From assembly GCF_035953295.1 (NCBI RefSeq), contig NZ_CP108370.1, forward strand, positions 1,860,001-1,924,000: a stretch of DNA of 64,000 bases. Direction: 5' to 3'. This stretch comes from Streptomyces sp. NBC_01335. Its GTDB lineage: Bacteria > Actinomycetota > Actinomycetes > Streptomycetales > Streptomycetaceae. Both the position numbers and the translations under genes were made by a program. How positions within the stretch are numbered: position 1 is the first letter of the stretch; each line of letters begins with the position of its first letter. The notes below the pieces were generated by a model that was not told the origin of the DNA, did not search any database, and worked only from the letters and a program-made list of their open reading frames with translations. Of this stretch, positions 1 through 9,780 are shown piece after piece.

Positions 1-46
1 AGGCCCTCCGGTGCCACCGGGGTGAGCCGTACACGTGCGTCCGCCG

Positions 47-511
47 TCACGGCCGGCCTTCGTCGAAGGGGTGGAGTACGGCTGCGGCGATCTCCCGCAC
101 GCGGTCCGGGGTGATCCCCGTGCGCTGTTCGACGGCGAGGGGGTGGTCGGTGGGTTCGAGCTCGACGAAGGGGCGCTGCCCGACCGGACGGGTGTGCAGG
201 TTCGTCTTCAGGTTGAGGGGCGTCGACGAGTAGGCCAGGAGTTCCGTGGTGAGCCAGCCGAAGTACGGCTTCTCGGACTCTCGGCCCGGCGTGTCCCACA
301 GATCCGAGGCTGCGGCGAAGTTCTCACGGCTGAGCGAGACCCAGACGCCCCAGGAGAACACCTCGCCGCTGTCGATGACCGGTATCTCGATCAGTCCCCG
401 GACGAAGTAGTGCTGTGCGTGGATCACGCACTGGTCCGACGAGAGCAGGCAGTCGTCGGCGTCGGTGAAGGCCGGGTCCCACACGGCCGGCGCCTCGGCC
501 GTGTGGTTCAT
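47..511 (-). CDS. DUF2199 domain protein, 5' end uncertain
   Basis: The 154-residue reading frame from ATG at 511 resembles DUF2199 proteins, small cytoplasmic proteins of unknown function. The reading frame stays open upstream to about 590 and encodes a family-like start: a C-x2-C-G-x-H motif followed by LPM just before the ATG. That extension holds no ATG, GTG or TTG codon in frame. A GTG at 564-562, preceded by an AGGAAG ribosome site, lies one frame off. Either a one-base shift separates the zinc-finger-like N-terminus from the body, or translation starts in a non-standard way. The gene lies downstream of gltD in the same direction, behind a hairpin at 803-824. Family assignment rests on the C-terminal body and the CxxCG context; the function is unknown. 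Confidence 0.65.
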   Translation of the reverse strand: MNHTAEAPAVWDPAFTDADDCLLSSDQCVIHAQHYFVRGLIEIPVIDSGEVFSWGVWVSLSRENFAAASDLWDTPGRESEKPYFGWLTTELLAYSSTPLNLKTNLHTRPVGQRPFVELEPTDHPLAVEQRTGITPDRVREIAAAVLHPFDEGRP

Positions 512-841
512 CGGCAGCTCTGCGTGGTGCGCGCCGCAGCGCGAGCAGGTGAATCCGGGGTCACTCTTCCTGACGCGGGAGCCTACTGAACGGCGTCAAC
601 GGCCCCGCCGGGCCCCGGCCCCCACAACGGCCGCACGCCCCGGCGCGGCGGACCCCACCGCGCCGTGCCCCCTGCGCCTCCGCCGGACCGTCCCTCGTGA
701 CGCCCCCGGACGCGCCACGGCGCCCACCCAAGTCCGGTCGGGGACGAGGTAGGCGCCGCGTTCAGTTCCGTACGCCGTTGTACGGGACGTCTGCTCCGGG
801 GCCCGGCCGTGAAAGCACGGCCGGCTCCGGCGATCGGGGGG
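512..841. other. Gap between gltD and the DUF2199 gene
   Basis: This 330-base stretch holds the probable true 5' end of the DUF2199 gene (to about 590), the gltBD terminator hairpin (803-824) and a short inverted repeat (768-773 with 780-785, CCGTAC/GTACGG). I see no further gene. The open frames across it are arginine- and proline-rich shadows. Confidence 0.5.
803..824 (-). terminator. gltBD terminator hairpin
   Basis: Perfect 9-bp inverted repeat (CCGGCCGTG, loop AAAG, CACGGCCGG) 17 nt beyond the gltD stop codon. There is no U-run, as is common for Streptomyces terminators. Confidence 0.6.
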
Positions 842-2302
842 TCAGACCATCAGGGAGCGGTCCGTCGGGCGGATCGGGGCCGGCAGGGCGCTGGTCCCGG
901 TCAGGAAGCGGTCCACGCCGCGTGCCGCGGAGCGGCCCTCGGCGATGGCCCACACGATGAGCGACTGGCCGCGGCCGGCGTCACCGGCGACGTAGACGCC
1001 CTCGACGTTGGTGGCGTAGTCGGCGTCGCGGGCGATGTTGCCGCGCTCGTCGAGGCCGAGGCCGAACTGCTCGACGAGGCCGTTGGCCTGGTCGGTGCCG
1101 GTGAAGCCCATGGCGAGGGTGACGAGCTGGGCCGGGATGACGCGCTCGGTGCCGGCCTTCTGCTCCAGCTTGCCGTCCTTGAACTCCACCTCGATGAGGT
1201 GCAGGGACTGGACGTTGCCGTCCTCGTCGCCCTCGAAGTGGGTGGTCGAGACGGAGTAGAGCCGCTCGCCGCCCTCCTCGTGCGCGGAGGTGACCTTGTA
1301 GAGCATGGGGAAGGTCGGCCAGGGCTGGTTGGCGTTCCGGTCCTCGCCGGGCCGCGGCATGATCTCCAGCTGGGTGACGGAGAGCGCGCCCTGGCGGTGG
1401 GCGGTGCCCACGCAGTCGGCTCCGGTGTCGCCGCCGCCGATGACCACGACGTGCTTGCCCTCGGCGCTGATCGGGGAGACCGTCAGGTCGCCCTCCTGCA
1501 CCTTGTTGGAGAGCGGGAGGTACTCCATGGCGAAGTGGACGCCACCCAGCTCGCGGCCCGGGACGGGGAGGTCGCGGGAGACCGTGGCACCGGCCGCGAC
1601 GACGACCGCGTCGTAGCGGCGGCGGAGCGCGTCGGCCGGCATGTCGGCGCCGATCTCCACCTCGGTGCGGAACTTGGTGCCCTCCGCGCGCATCTGCTCG
1701 ATGCGGCGGTTGATGTGCGACTTCTCCATCTTGAACTCGGGGATGCCGTAGCGCAGCAGGCCGCCGATGCGGTCGGCGCGCTCGTAGACGACCACGGTGT
1801 GGCCGGCCCGGGTCAGCTGCTGGGCGGCGGCCAGTCCGGCGGGGCCGGAGCCGATGACGGCGACGGTCTTGCCGGAGAGGCGCTCGGGCGGCTGCGGGGT
1901 GACGTCGCCGCTGTCCCACGCCTTGTCGATGATGGAGACTTCGACGTTCTTGATGGTGACGGCCGGCTGGTTGATGCCGAGCACGCACGCCGACTCGCAG
2001 GGAGCCGGGCACAGCCGCCCGGTGAACTCCGGGAAGTTGTTCGTGGCGTGCAGGCGCTCGGACGCGGCGGTCCAGTCCTCGCGGTAGGCGTAGTCGTTCC
2101 ACTCGGGGATGAGGTTTCCGAGCGGACAGCCGTTGTGGCAGAACGGGATGCCGCAGTCCATGCAGCGGCCGGCCTGCTTGCTGATGATGGGGAGCAGGGA
2201 GCCCGGAACGTAGACCTCGTTCCAGTCCTTGACGCGCTCACCCACGGGGCGGGTCTGCGCGACCTCGCGCCCGGTGGTCAGGAAGCCCTTGGGGTCAGCC
2301 AT
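842..2302 (-). CDS. gltD: Glutamate synthase small subunit
   Basis: The 486-residue beta subunit of NADPH-dependent glutamate synthase passes electrons from NAD(P)H through FAD and Fe-S clusters to GltB, which makes glutamate from glutamine and 2-oxoglutarate in the cytoplasm. The N-terminus carries the cluster cysteines C47, C50, C55 and C59 followed by C98, C102 and C106. A first dinucleotide-binding motif ([14 protein letters not shown]) lies near residue 150 and a second ([13 protein letters not shown]) near residue 285. Length is normal for the family. The ATG overlaps the last 8 bases of gltB, so the two subunits are translationally coupled. Confidence 0.97.
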   Translation of the reverse strand: MADPKGFLTTGREVAQTRPVGERVKDWNEVYVPGSLLPIISKQAGRCMDCGIPFCHNGCPLGNLIPEWNDYAYREDWTAASERLHATNNFPEFTGRLCPAPCESACVLGINQPAVTIKNVEVSIIDKAWDSGDVTPQPPERLSGKTVAVIGSGPAGLAAAQQLTRAGHTVVVYERADRIGGLLRYGIPEFKMEKSHINRRIEQMRAEGTKFRTEVEIGADMPADALRRRYDAVVVAAGATVSRDLPVPGRELGGVHFAMEYLPLSNKVQEGDLTVSPISAEGKHVVVIGGGDTGADCVGTAHRQGALSVTQLEIMPRPGEDRNANQPWPTFPMLYKVTSAHEEGGERLYSVSTTHFEGDEDGNVQSLHLIEVEFKDGKLEQKAGTERVIPAQLVTLAMGFTGTDQANGLVEQFGLGLDERGNIARDADYATNVEGVYVAGDAGRGQSLIVWAIAEGRSAARGVDRFLTGTSALPAPIRPTDRSLMV

Positions 2303-5300
2303 TGGTCGCCGCCTCCATCATCTTCTCGGTGGTCTCCTGCTCGGAGAGACCGGCGAGCTCAGCGGCGTCCTTGGCGGCGAGCACTGCCTTGTAGGTGGAC
2401 GGGATGATCTTGCTGAAGCGGGTCACGGCGGTGGCCCACTCGGCGAGGAGCTTCTCGGCGACGGTCGAGCCGGTCTCCTCCTGGTGGCGGCGCACGACGT
2501 CGTGCAGCCACTGGGCGTCGGCCTCGGTGAGTTCCTCGATCGCGCCGAGGTTCCCCGAGTTGACGTTGTCGCGGTCGAGGTCGATGACGTACGCGACCCC
2601 GCCGGACATGCCGGCGGCGAAGTTGCGCCCGGTCTCGCCGAGGACGACGGCGTGGCCGCCGGTCATGTACTCGCAGCCGTGGTCGCCCACGCCTTCGGAG
2701 ACGACGGTGGCACCGGAGTTGCGGACGCAGAAGCGTTCGCCGGTACGGCCCCGCAGGAACAGCTCGCCGCCGGTGGCGCCGTAGCCGATGGTGTTGCCCG
2801 CGATGGTGGAGTACTCGGCGAGGTGGTCGGCGCCGCGGTCCGGGCGGATGACGATCCGGCCGCCGGAGAGGCCCTTGCCGACGTAGTCGTTGGCGTCGCC
2901 CTCCAGGCGGAGGGTGACTCCGGCGGGGAGGAAGGCGCCGAAGGACTGGCCGGCCGAACCCGTGAAGGTGATGTCGACGGTGTTCTCGGGCAGGCCCGAA
3001 CCGCCGAACTTCTTCGTGATCTCGTGGCCGAGCATCGTACCGACGGTGCGGTTGACGTTGCGGATGGCGACCTGGGCGCGGACCGGCAGGGCGGCTTCCG
3101 CGCTGTCGGCGCCGAGCGCGTCGGCGGCGAGCTTGATCAGCTCGTTGTCGAGCGCCTTGGCGAGGCCGTGGTCCTGCTCGTGGATCCGGTGGCGGACCGC
3201 GCCCTCGGGGAGCTCGGGCACGTGGAACAGCGGCGCCAGGTCGAGGCCCTGGGCCTTCCAGTGGGTGATCGCCCGGTCGGTGTCGAGGAGTTCGGCGTGG
3301 CCGACCGCCTCTTCGATCGTGCGGAAGCCCAGCTCGGCGAGGATCTCGCGGACCTCCTCGGCGATGAACTGGAAGAAGTTCACGACGTACTCGGCCTTGC
3401 CGGAGAAGCGCTCGCGCAGCACGGGGTTCTGCGTGGCGATGCCGACCGGGCAGGTGTCGAGGTGGCAGACGCGCATCATGACGCAGCCGGAGACGACGAG
3501 CGGGGCGGTCGCGAAACCGAACTCCTCGGCGCCCAGCAGTGCGGCGATGACGACGTCGCGGCCGGTCTTGAGCTGGCCGTCGGTCTGCACGACGATGCGG
3601 TCGCGCAGGCCGTTGAGGAGCAGCGTCTGCTGGGTCTCGGCGAGGCCGAGCTCCCAGGGGCCGCCCGCGTGCTTGAGGGAGGTGAGCGGGGAGGCGCCCG
3701 TTCCGCCGTCGTGGCCGGAGATCAGGACGACGTCCGCGTGGGCCTTGGACACACCGGCCGCGACCGTGCCGACGCCGACCTCGGAGACCAGCTTCACGTG
3801 GATGCGGGCCGCCGGGTTGGCGTTCTTGAGGTCGTGGATCAGCTGAGCCAGGTCCTCGATGGAGTAGATGTCGTGGTGCGGCGGCGGCGAGATGAGGCCG
3901 ACGCCCGGGGTGGAGTGCCGGGTCTTGGCGACCCAGGGGTAGACCTTGTGGCCGGGCAGCTGGCCGCCCTCGCCGGGCTTGGCGCCCTGCGCCATCTTGA
4001 TCTGGATGTCGTCGGCGTTGACGAGGTACTCGCTGGTGACACCGAAGCGGCCGGAGGCGACCTGCTTGATGGACGAGCGGCGCGCCGGGTCGTACAGGCG
4101 GTCGGCGTCCTCGCCGCCCTCGCCGGTGTTGGACTTGGCGCCGAGCTGGTTCATCGCGATGGCGAGCGTCTCGTGCGCCTCCAGGGAGATCGAGCCGTAC
4201 GACATGGCGCCGGTGGAGAACCGCTTGACGATGTCGGCGACCGACTCGACCTCGTCGACGGAGATCGGGGCGCGGTCGGACTTGAAGCCGAACAGGCCGC
4301 GGAGCGTCATCAGCCGCTCGGACTGCTCGTTCACCCGGTCCGTGTACTTCTTGAAGATGTCGTACCGGCGGTTGCGGGTGGCGTGCTGGAGGCGGAAGAC
4401 CGTCTCCGGGTCGAACAGGTGCGGTTCGCCCTCGCGGCGCCACTGGTACTCGCCGCCGATCTCCAGCGCGCGGTGCGAGGCCGCGATGCCGGAGGCGGGG
4501 TACGCCTTGGTGTGCCGGGCGGCGACCTCCTTGGCGACGACGTCGAGGCCGGCGCCGCCGATCTTGGTGGCGGTGCCGTTGAAGTACGTCGCGACGAAGC
4601 CCTCGTCGAGGCCGACGGCCTCGAAGACCTGGGCGCCGCGGTAGGAGGCGACGGTCGAGATGCCCATCTTCGACATGACCTTGAGGACGCCCTTGCCGAG
4701 GGCGTAGATCAGGTTGCGGATGGCCTGCTCGGGCTCGATGCCCTCGATGAACGTACCGGCGCGGACGAGGTCCTCGACGGACTCCATGGCGAGGTACGGG
4801 TTGACGGCGGCGGCGCCGTAGCCGATCAGCAGGGCGACGTGGTGGACCTCGCGGACGTCACCGGCCTCGACCAGCAGGCCCACCTGGGTGCGCTGCTTGG
4901 TGCGGATGAGGTGGTGGTGGACGGCGGAGGTGAGCAGCAGCGACGGGATCGGCGCGTGCTCGGCGTCGGAGTGCCGGTCGGAGAGGACGATGAGGCGGGC
5001 GCCGTCCTCGATGGCGGTGTCGACCTCGGTGCAGATGGCCTCGATGCGGGCGGCGAGGGCGTCGCCGCCGCCGCCGACGCGGTAGAGGCCGGCCAGGGTG
5101 GCGGCCTTCATGCCCGGCATGTCGCCGTCGGCGTTGATGTGTATCAGCTTGGCGAGCTCGTCGTTGTCGATCACCGGGAAGGGCAGCGTGACGCTGCGGC
5201 ACGTCGCGGCGGTCGGCTCCAGGATGTTGCCCTGGGGGCCGAGCGAGGAGCGCAGCGAGGTGACGAGCTCCTCGCGGATGGCGTCCAGCGGCGGGTTGGT

Positions 5301-6854
5301 GACCTGGGCGAAGAGCTGGGTGAAGTAGTCGAAGAGGAGCCGGGGCCGGGCGGAGAGCGCGGCGATGGGCGAGTCGGTGCCCATGGAGCCGAGCGGTTCG
5401 CCGGCGGTGCGGGCCATCGGGGCGAGGAGGACGCGGAGCTCTTCCTCGGTGTAGCCGAAGGTCTGCTGGCGGCGGGTGACCGAGGCGTGGGTGTGCACGA
5501 TGTGCTCGCGCTCGGGGAGGTCGCCGAGTTCGATCTCGCCGGTCTCCAGCCACTCCTCGTAGGGCTGCTCGCCCGCGAGGCCGGCCTTGATCTCGTCGTC
5601 CTCGATGATGCGGTGCTCGGCGGTGTCGACGAGGAACATCTTGCCGGGCTGGAGGCGGCCCTTGCGGACGACCTTGGCGGGGTCGATGTCGAGGACGCCG
5701 ACCTCGGAGGAGAGGACGACGAGGCCCTCGTCGGTGACCCAGTAGCGGCCGGGGCGCAGACCGTTGCGGTCGAGGACCGCGCCGACCTGGGTGCCGTCGG
5801 TGAAGGTGACGCAGGCGGGTCCGTCCCAGGGCTCCATCATCGTGGAGTGGTACTGGTAGAACGCGCGGCGGGCCGGGTCCATGGAGTCGTGGTTCTCCCA
5901 CGCCTCGGGGACCATCATCAGCACCGAGTGCGGCAGCGAGCGTCCGCCGAGGTGGAGGAGCTCCAGGACCTCGTCGAAGGAGGCCGAGTCGGAGGCGTCC
6001 GGGGTGCAGACAGGGAAGATGCGGTCGAGCGCGGCCTCGCCGAAGAGTCCGGAGGCGAGCTGCGACTCGCGGGCCTTCATCCAGTTGCGGTTGCCCTTGA
6101 CCGTGTTGATCTCGCCGTTGTGGGCGACGAAGCGGTACGGGTGTGCCAGGGGCCAGCTGGGGAAGGTGTTGGTGGAGAAGCGGGAGTGGACGAGTGCGAC
6201 GGCGGTGGCGAACCGGCGGTCGGACAGGTCGGGGAAGAACGGCTCCAGCTGCCCGGTGGTGAGCATGCCCTTGTAGACGAGGGTGCGGGCGGAGAGCGAC
6301 GGGAAGTAGACACCGGCCTCCCGCTCGGCACGCTTGCGCAGGACGAAGGCCTTGCGGTCGAGGGCGATGCCGGTGCTGGTGCCGTCGGCGACGAAGATCT
6401 GGCGGAACTCGGGCATGGTGGCGCGGGCGCCGTTGCCGAGGAGGGCCGGGGCGACCGGGACCTCGCGCCAGCCGAGGACGGTGAGGCCCTCTTCGCCGGC
6501 GATCTTCTCGATCTCCGCGACGGCGTCCGTGGAGCCGTCGGCGGGGAGGAACGCGATGCCGACGGCGTACGCGCCGGCTTCCGGGAGGTCGAAGCCGGTC
6601 TCTTCGCGGAGGAAGGCGTCCGGGACCTGGAGGAGGATTCCGGCGCCGTCGCCCGAGTCGGGCTCCGAGCCGGTGGCGCCGCGGTGTTCGAGGTTGCGCA
6701 GTACGGTCAGCGCCTGCTCGACCAGCGCGTGGCTGGCCACACCGGTCAGGGTGGCGACGAACCCGACACCGCAGGCGTCGTGTTCGTTACGGGGGTCGTA
6801 CATCCCCTGCTGGGCGGGGCGACCGTCCATGGGCGACCAGGCGTGGATGCGCAT
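2295..6854 (-). CDS. gltB: Glutamate synthase large subunit
   Basis: GltB (1519 residues from ATG 6854) is the catalytic alpha subunit of GOGAT: a class II glutamine amidotransferase domain releases ammonia that is channelled to a flavin domain. I chose this start because GGGAGAG lies just upstream and because it leaves a 27-residue propeptide before the conserved catalytic cysteine (DACGVGFV, C28), which becomes N-terminal after processing. The 3Fe-4S cysteines appear as C-x5-C-x4-C ([12 protein letters not shown]) in the synthase domain. The frame stays open upstream to 7088, but that extension shows no family similarity. The gene heads the gltB-gltD operon. Two GlnR-like boxes upstream suggest nitrogen control. 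Confidence 0.97.
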   Translation of the reverse strand: MRIHAWSPMDGRPAQQGMYDPRNEHDACGVGFVATLTGVASHALVEQALTVLRNLEHRGATGSEPDSGDGAGILLQVPDAFLREETGFDLPEAGAYAVGIAFLPADGSTDAVAEIEKIAGEEGLTVLGWREVPVAPALLGNGARATMPEFRQIFVADGTSTGIALDRKAFVLRKRAEREAGVYFPSLSARTLVYKGMLTTGQLEPFFPDLSDRRFATAVALVHSRFSTNTFPSWPLAHPYRFVAHNGEINTVKGNRNWMKARESQLASGLFGEAALDRIFPVCTPDASDSASFDEVLELLHLGGRSLPHSVLMMVPEAWENHDSMDPARRAFYQYHSTMMEPWDGPACVTFTDGTQVGAVLDRNGLRPGRYWVTDEGLVVLSSEVGVLDIDPAKVVRKGRLQPGKMFLVDTAEHRIIEDDEIKAGLAGEQPYEEWLETGEIELGDLPEREHIVHTHASVTRRQQTFGYTEEELRVLLAPMARTAGEPLGSMGTDSPIAALSARPRLLFDYFTQLFAQVTNPPLDAIREELVTSLRSSLGPQGNILEPTAATCRSVTLPFPVIDNDELAKLIHINADGDMPGMKAATLAGLYRVGGGGDALAARIEAICTEVDTAIEDGARLIVLSDRHSDAEHAPIPSLLLTSAVHHHLIRTKQRTQVGLLVEAGDVREVHHVALLIGYGAAAVNPYLAMESVEDLVRAGTFIEGIEPEQAIRNLIYALGKGVLKVMSKMGISTVASYRGAQVFEAVGLDEGFVATYFNGTATKIGGAGLDVVAKEVAARHTKAYPASGIAASHRALEIGGEYQWRREGEPHLFDPETVFRLQHATRNRRYDIFKKYTDRVNEQSERLMTLRGLFGFKSDRAPISVDEVESVADIVKRFSTGAMSYGSISLEAHETLAIAMNQLGAKSNTGEGGEDADRLYDPARRSSIKQVASGRFGVTSEYLVNADDIQIKMAQGAKPGEGGQLPGHKVYPWVAKTRHSTPGVGLISPPPHHDIYSIEDLAQLIHDLKNANPAARIHVKLVSEVGVGTVAAGVSKAHADVVLISGHDGGTGASPLTSLKHAGGPWELGLAETQQTLLLNGLRDRIVVQTDGQLKTGRDVVIAALLGAEEFGFATAPLVVSGCVMMRVCHLDTCPVGIATQNPVLRERFSGKAEYVVNFFQFIAEEVREILAELGFRTIEEAVGHAELLDTDRAITHWKAQGLDLAPLFHVPELPEGAVRHRIHEQDHGLAKALDNELIKLAADALGADSAEAALPVRAQVAIRNVNRTVGTMLGHEITKKFGGSGLPENTVDITFTGSAGQSFGAFLPAGVTLRLEGDANDYVGKGLSGGRIVIRPDRGADHLAEYSTIAGNTIGYGATGGELFLRGRTGERFCVRNSGATVVSEGVGDHGCEYMTGGHAVVLGETGRNFAAGMSGGVAYVIDLDRDNVNSGNLGAIEELTEADAQWLHDVVRRHQEETGSTVAEKLLAEWATAVTRFSKIIPSTYKAVLAAKDAAELAGLSEQETTEKMMEAATNG

Positions 6855-6916
6855 CGGCTCTCCCGTCGTCGTCGTGGCATATGCATTGCCGAGGGACGAC
6901 GTTGGCCCTCTGCGAA

Positions 6917-6932
6917 ATTTCGTGCAGGTTAC
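6917..6932 (-). promoter_or_regulatory. Candidate GlnR box proximal to gltB
   Basis: On the minus strand the sequence reads GTAAC-CTGCAC-GAAAT, matching the Streptomyces GlnR pattern GTnAC-n6-GAAAC except for the last base. It ends 62 nt before the gltB start codon, a distance suited to promoter control. That GlnR acts here is inference. Confidence 0.45.
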
Positions 6933-7094
6933 ATGATGGGGTGCTTCTCGGTAAGCGGAAGGCCCGTTCCAACATGCGGACATTGCATCGCTGAGGATGG
7001 GGTCGCAGTCGGAGAGATCAACGCCCGGGGAGCCGCAGAGAGCAGGCGCCGTTGCCTGCGGTGTCTGAGGCTCATGCCCGGCAGCCATGCGTTC

Positions 7095-7110
7095 GAAACC
7101 AGGAAGTAAC
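7095..7110 (+). promoter_or_regulatory. Candidate GlnR half-site pair distal to gltB
   Basis: GAAAC-CAGGAA-GTAAC on the plus strand places a b-type and an a-type GlnR half-site at the correct 6-nt spacing, about 240 nt upstream of the gltB start. The flanking half-sites expected for a full four-part box are not present. Confidence 0.3.
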
Positions 7111-7384
7111 GATTACTTATGTGGAGTCGCGCATAGGCTCTCATTTTACGTTGCGTGCACCGCATCCGCCCAGGGGCGAAAACCGGGACGTACGTCACAC
7201 GTATTTCCGGCGTGTTGCGGGTTGCTTTCCGGGGCGTTGTATGGATGGGCCGTACGGGTGAGCGCTCCGTCGCGGTCCGTACCCCCGATGGGCGGCGCCC
7301 CGTCGGGGAGTCCCGGCAGCCCGGAGGGCGGCCAGCCGGAGGACAGCCACCCGGAGGACAGCCGCCGGAGGCCGACCCGCTGAA

Positions 7385-7411
7385 GGACGACCGCCCGCAG
7401 GGCGGCCGTCC
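7385..7411 (-). terminator. Terminator of the VIT-family gene
   Basis: 12-bp stem (GGACGACCGCCC / GGGCGGCCGTCC, one G-U pair) with a 3-nt loop, beginning 16 nt after the stop codon of the VIT gene. Confidence 0.55.
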
Positions 7412-7427
7412 GGGCGAACCCGTCGGG

Positions 7428-8162
7428 TCAGCCGCCGACCGCCACCCCGAAGAGCCCGCCGAGGCCGTAGGTGAGCGCGGCGGCGGCGCCGCCCAGCGCC
7501 AGCTGCCGCAGCCCGCTGAACCACCAGCTGCGCGCCGTCACCCGGGCCACCACCGCGCCGCAGCCGAAGAGGCCGAGCAGCGCGAGCAGGACGGCGGGCC
7601 AGAGCGTGGTGGCGCCGAGCAGGTACGGCAGCAGCGGCAGCAGGGCGCCGAGCGAGAAGGCCATGAACGAGGAGCCGGCGGCGAGGAGCGGCGAGGGCAG
7701 GTCGCCCGGGTCGATGCCGAGCTCCTCGCGGGCGTGTATCTCCAGGGCCTGTTCCGGGTCCTCGGAGAGCTGCCGGGCGACCTCGGCGGCCAGCTGCGGT
7801 TCGACGCCCCGGGAGATGTAGAGGTCCGCCAGCTCCCGCATCTCGTCGTACGGGTGCTTGACCAACTCGCGCCGTTCGACGTCGAGTTCGGCCTCCACCA
7901 GCTCTCGCTGCGAGGCGACCGAGGTGTACTCGCCGGCCGCCATGGAGAAGGCGCCCGCGGCGAGGCCGGCCAGCCCGGTGATGACGAGGGTGCGGTGCGA
8001 GACGTCGCCTCCCGCGACCCCGGTCATCAGCGCGAGGTTCGAGACCAGGCCGTCCATCGCGCCGAACACGGCCGGGCGCAGCCAGCCGCCGTTGACGTCC
8101 CGGTGGGTGTGGTTGTCGCGGTGCGCCTCGTGCAGTGCGGCGTCGGTCTCGATGATGGACAC
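7428..8162 (-). CDS. VIT1/CCC1 family membrane transporter
   Basis: This 244-residue integral membrane protein belongs to the VIT1/CCC1 family, whose characterised members move Fe2+ and Mn2+. The N-terminal motif NGGWLRPAVFGAMDGLVSN and the following glycine-rich first membrane helix are typical. A hydrophilic middle segment rich in Glu and His (about residues 85-150) corresponds to the cytosolic metal-binding domain, and three hydrophobic helices end the protein. I take GTG 8162 as the start because GGGGAG lies 4 bases upstream; the open frame runs on to 8288 without family similarity. It is divergent from the glycohydrolase operon. An iron-box-like sequence 128 nt upstream fits an iron-linked role. 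Confidence 0.85.
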   Translation of the reverse strand: MSIIETDAALHEAHRDNHTHRDVNGGWLRPAVFGAMDGLVSNLALMTGVAGGDVSHRTLVITGLAGLAAGAFSMAAGEYTSVASQRELVEAELDVERRELVKHPYDEMRELADLYISRGVEPQLAAEVARQLSEDPEQALEIHAREELGIDPGDLPSPLLAAGSSFMAFSLGALLPLLPYLLGATTLWPAVLLALLGLFGCGAVVARVTARSWWFSGLRQLALGGAAAALTYGLGGLFGVAVGG

Positions 8163-8592
8163 AGTGCTCCCCAATCCGCCGACGGCTCCGCAGCCCCTCC
8201 GCCGCCGCCCGACACCATCGAAAGTACGCACGAAAATCGGCGCCCGCCAGCAAGGCAGGCCGTACTTACCACCGCTCTGACCAGGCAAGACAGGTATGGC
8301 TCACCTTCCTTGGAGAGCCTTGGCGGGGCCTCGTCGGCGCCCTTTCGGGCGGGTCCGTCCCCGTTCACCCGTCCGGCTGCCCCACCGGCGGCGCCCGTCA
8401 TCCTTTCGGGTAAAGCTTTGGAAGGCGGATCCCCGCCCCTGCCTGGTTTTCCCGTTCCTCCGTCCAGCACCGCGCTTCGTTTCGTCTAGCTTCATCCGCA
8501 TGGCCCTTTTATTCCGGTTGTCAGCCTTCCCGGCCGTCGGGCGTGGCACAGATCGGACAGAGGGAAATCGTGTACGGACGAAGGGTCGACCG
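8163..8592. other. Divergent gap between the VIT gene and the glycohydrolase operon
   Basis: No gene seen. It contains the iron-box-like site at 8290-8308. Comparatively A+T-rich patches lie near 8215-8240 and 8395-8520 and probably hold the two divergent promoters, for example a TAGCTT -10-like hexamer near 8490 for the rightward operon. GAAGGG at 8580-8585 is the ribosome site of the first operon gene. Confidence 0.45.
8290..8308 (-). promoter_or_regulatory. Iron-box-like (DmdR/IdeR) site upstream of the VIT gene
   Basis: ACAGGTATGGCTCACCTTC matches 13 of 19 positions of the Streptomyces DmdR1 iron box TTAGGTTAGGCTCACCTAA, including the core AGGT..GGCTCACCT. It lies 128 nt upstream of the VIT/CCC1 start codon. 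Regulation is inferred from the match and the likely metal substrate. Confidence 0.45.
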
Positions 8593-9780
8593 ATGGAACC
8601 GATCACGGGCAAGGACCGGGCCCGGGGCGCATTGCTCGGGCTGGCCGTCGGGGACGCGCTGGGTGCCCCGGCGGAGAACCTGAGACCGTCGGAGATCCGC
8701 GCCCGGTGGGGCCGGATCGAGGGTTTCGTCAGCGAGGACCCGGCCGGCACGGACGACACCGAGTACGCGATCTTCTCCGGGCTGCTGCTGGCCCGCCATG
8801 GTTCGGCCCTCACCGTCGCCGACGTGGACCGGGCCTGGCACCACTGGATCGCCGATCTGGACGAAGGGCCCTTCCGGGGCGCCGGGTTCAGCGAGCGCGG
8901 CACGCTGGAGAACCTGCGCCGGGGGCTGGCCGCGCCGATCTCCGCGCAGCACCGGCACGCGTGGAGCGACGGGCTGGCGATGCGCGCGGCCCCGTTCGGG
9001 GTGTTCGCGGCCGGGCGGCCCGCCGAGGCGGCCCGGCTGGTGGCGATCGACGGGCAGGTCAGCCACGACGGCGAGGGGATCTACGGCGGCCAGGCGGTCG
9101 CGGCCGGGGTGGCGGCGGCGATGGTCGGTGCGGGCCCGGCCTCGGTGATCGCGGCGGCCCTGTCGGTGGTGCCGATGGACTCGTGGACCGCGCGGTCCCT
9201 GCGCCGGGCGGTGACCGCCGCCCAGCGCGGCTACCCGGACCGGCTGACGGCCGAGCGCGCGGTGCGGTCGGCGGTGGTGATCGGCGGCTACCCGTGGACG
9301 GACCTGGCGCCGGAGGCGGTGGGGCTGGCGTTCGGCGCCTTCACGGCCGCGCGGGGCGATTTCCGGGCGGCCGTGCTGATGGCGGTCAACATGGGGCGGG
9401 ACGCGGACACCACGGCGGCGGTGGCGGGCGCGCTGGCCGGGGCCTGGCAGGGGACGGCGGCGATCCCCGCGGAGTGGGCCACCGCGATCGGTCCGGTACG
9501 TGGCAGCTGTCTGCCCTCGATGCGGGGCTACCACGTGCTGGACGTGGCGGACCTGCTGACCGCGGGAGACCCCGCGGGCGCACCGGAGGAGGCCCGGCAG
9601 GCGGCCGCTCCCCCGCCCGGTCCGGACCGTGGGGCCACCGGCCCGGAGCCGGCCGGCCGGGAGCGGGCGGACCGAAAGGTGCCGGACCGGGAAGCGCCGG
9701 AGCGGGAGGCGCCCGGCCGGGAGCGGGCCGACGAGCCGGCGCCGGTCTCCCTGCTGCACGCGGAAGGGGCGCTCCGATGA
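8593..9780 (+). CDS. ADP-ribosylglycohydrolase family protein 1
   Basis: First gene of a seven-gene chain. The 395-residue protein has the ADP-ribosylglycohydrolase (ARH/DraG) fold, an all-helical binuclear Mg hydrolase that cleaves N- or O-glycosidic bonds to ribose. It shows GALLGLAVGDALG at 12-24, the first metal motif TDDTE near 52 and the second metal motif GRDADTTA near 268. All expected ligands are present, so it is probably active. After about residue 330 it ends in a low-complexity tail rich in Arg, Glu, Pro and Asp, including DREAPEREAPGRER repeats. ATG 8593 was chosen for the GAAGGG site 7 bases upstream. The stop overlaps the start of the next gene (ATGA). The physiological substrate is unknown. 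Confidence 0.85.
   Translation: MEPITGKDRARGALLGLAVGDALGAPAENLRPSEIRARWGRIEGFVSEDPAGTDDTEYAIFSGLLLARHGSALTVADVDRAWHHWIADLDEGPFRGAGFSERGTLENLRRGLAAPISAQHRHAWSDGLAMRAAPFGVFAAGRPAEAARLVAIDGQVSHDGEGIYGGQAVAAGVAAAMVGAGPASVIAAALSVVPMDSWTARSLRRAVTAAQRGYPDRLTAERAVRSAVVIGGYPWTDLAPEAVGLAFGAFTAARGDFRAAVLMAVNMGRDADTTAAVAGALAGAWQGTAAIPAEWATAIGPVRGSCLPSMRGYHVLDVADLLTAGDPAGAPEEARQAAAPPPGPDRGATGPEPAGRERADRKVPDREAPEREAPGRERADEPAPVSLLHAEGALR

Larger units (their letters stand above)
6855..7427. other. Upstream region of gltB and 3' side of the VIT gene
   Basis: No gene is supported in this 573-base gap. It is visibly richer in A+T around 6880-6935 and 7085-7160, as expected for promoters. It holds two candidate GlnR boxes (6917-6932, 7095-7110), a palindrome CGAAATTTCG (6913-6922), an inverted repeat AAGTAA-CGA-TTACTT (7104-7118), repeated CGGAGGACAGCC units near 7336-7365, and the VIT terminator (7385-7411). 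Confidence 0.5.

Noticed and set aside
512..841. Small Pro/Arg-rich frames between gltD and the DUF2199 gene
   Set aside because: No ribosome site or domain; composition of random G+C-rich sequence.
2229..7109. Very long open frame (over 1600 codons) opposite gltB on the plus strand
   Set aside because: Gly/Val/Asp/Arg-rich translation without domains, fully opposite a clear gltB; a typical shadow of G+C-rich codon bias.
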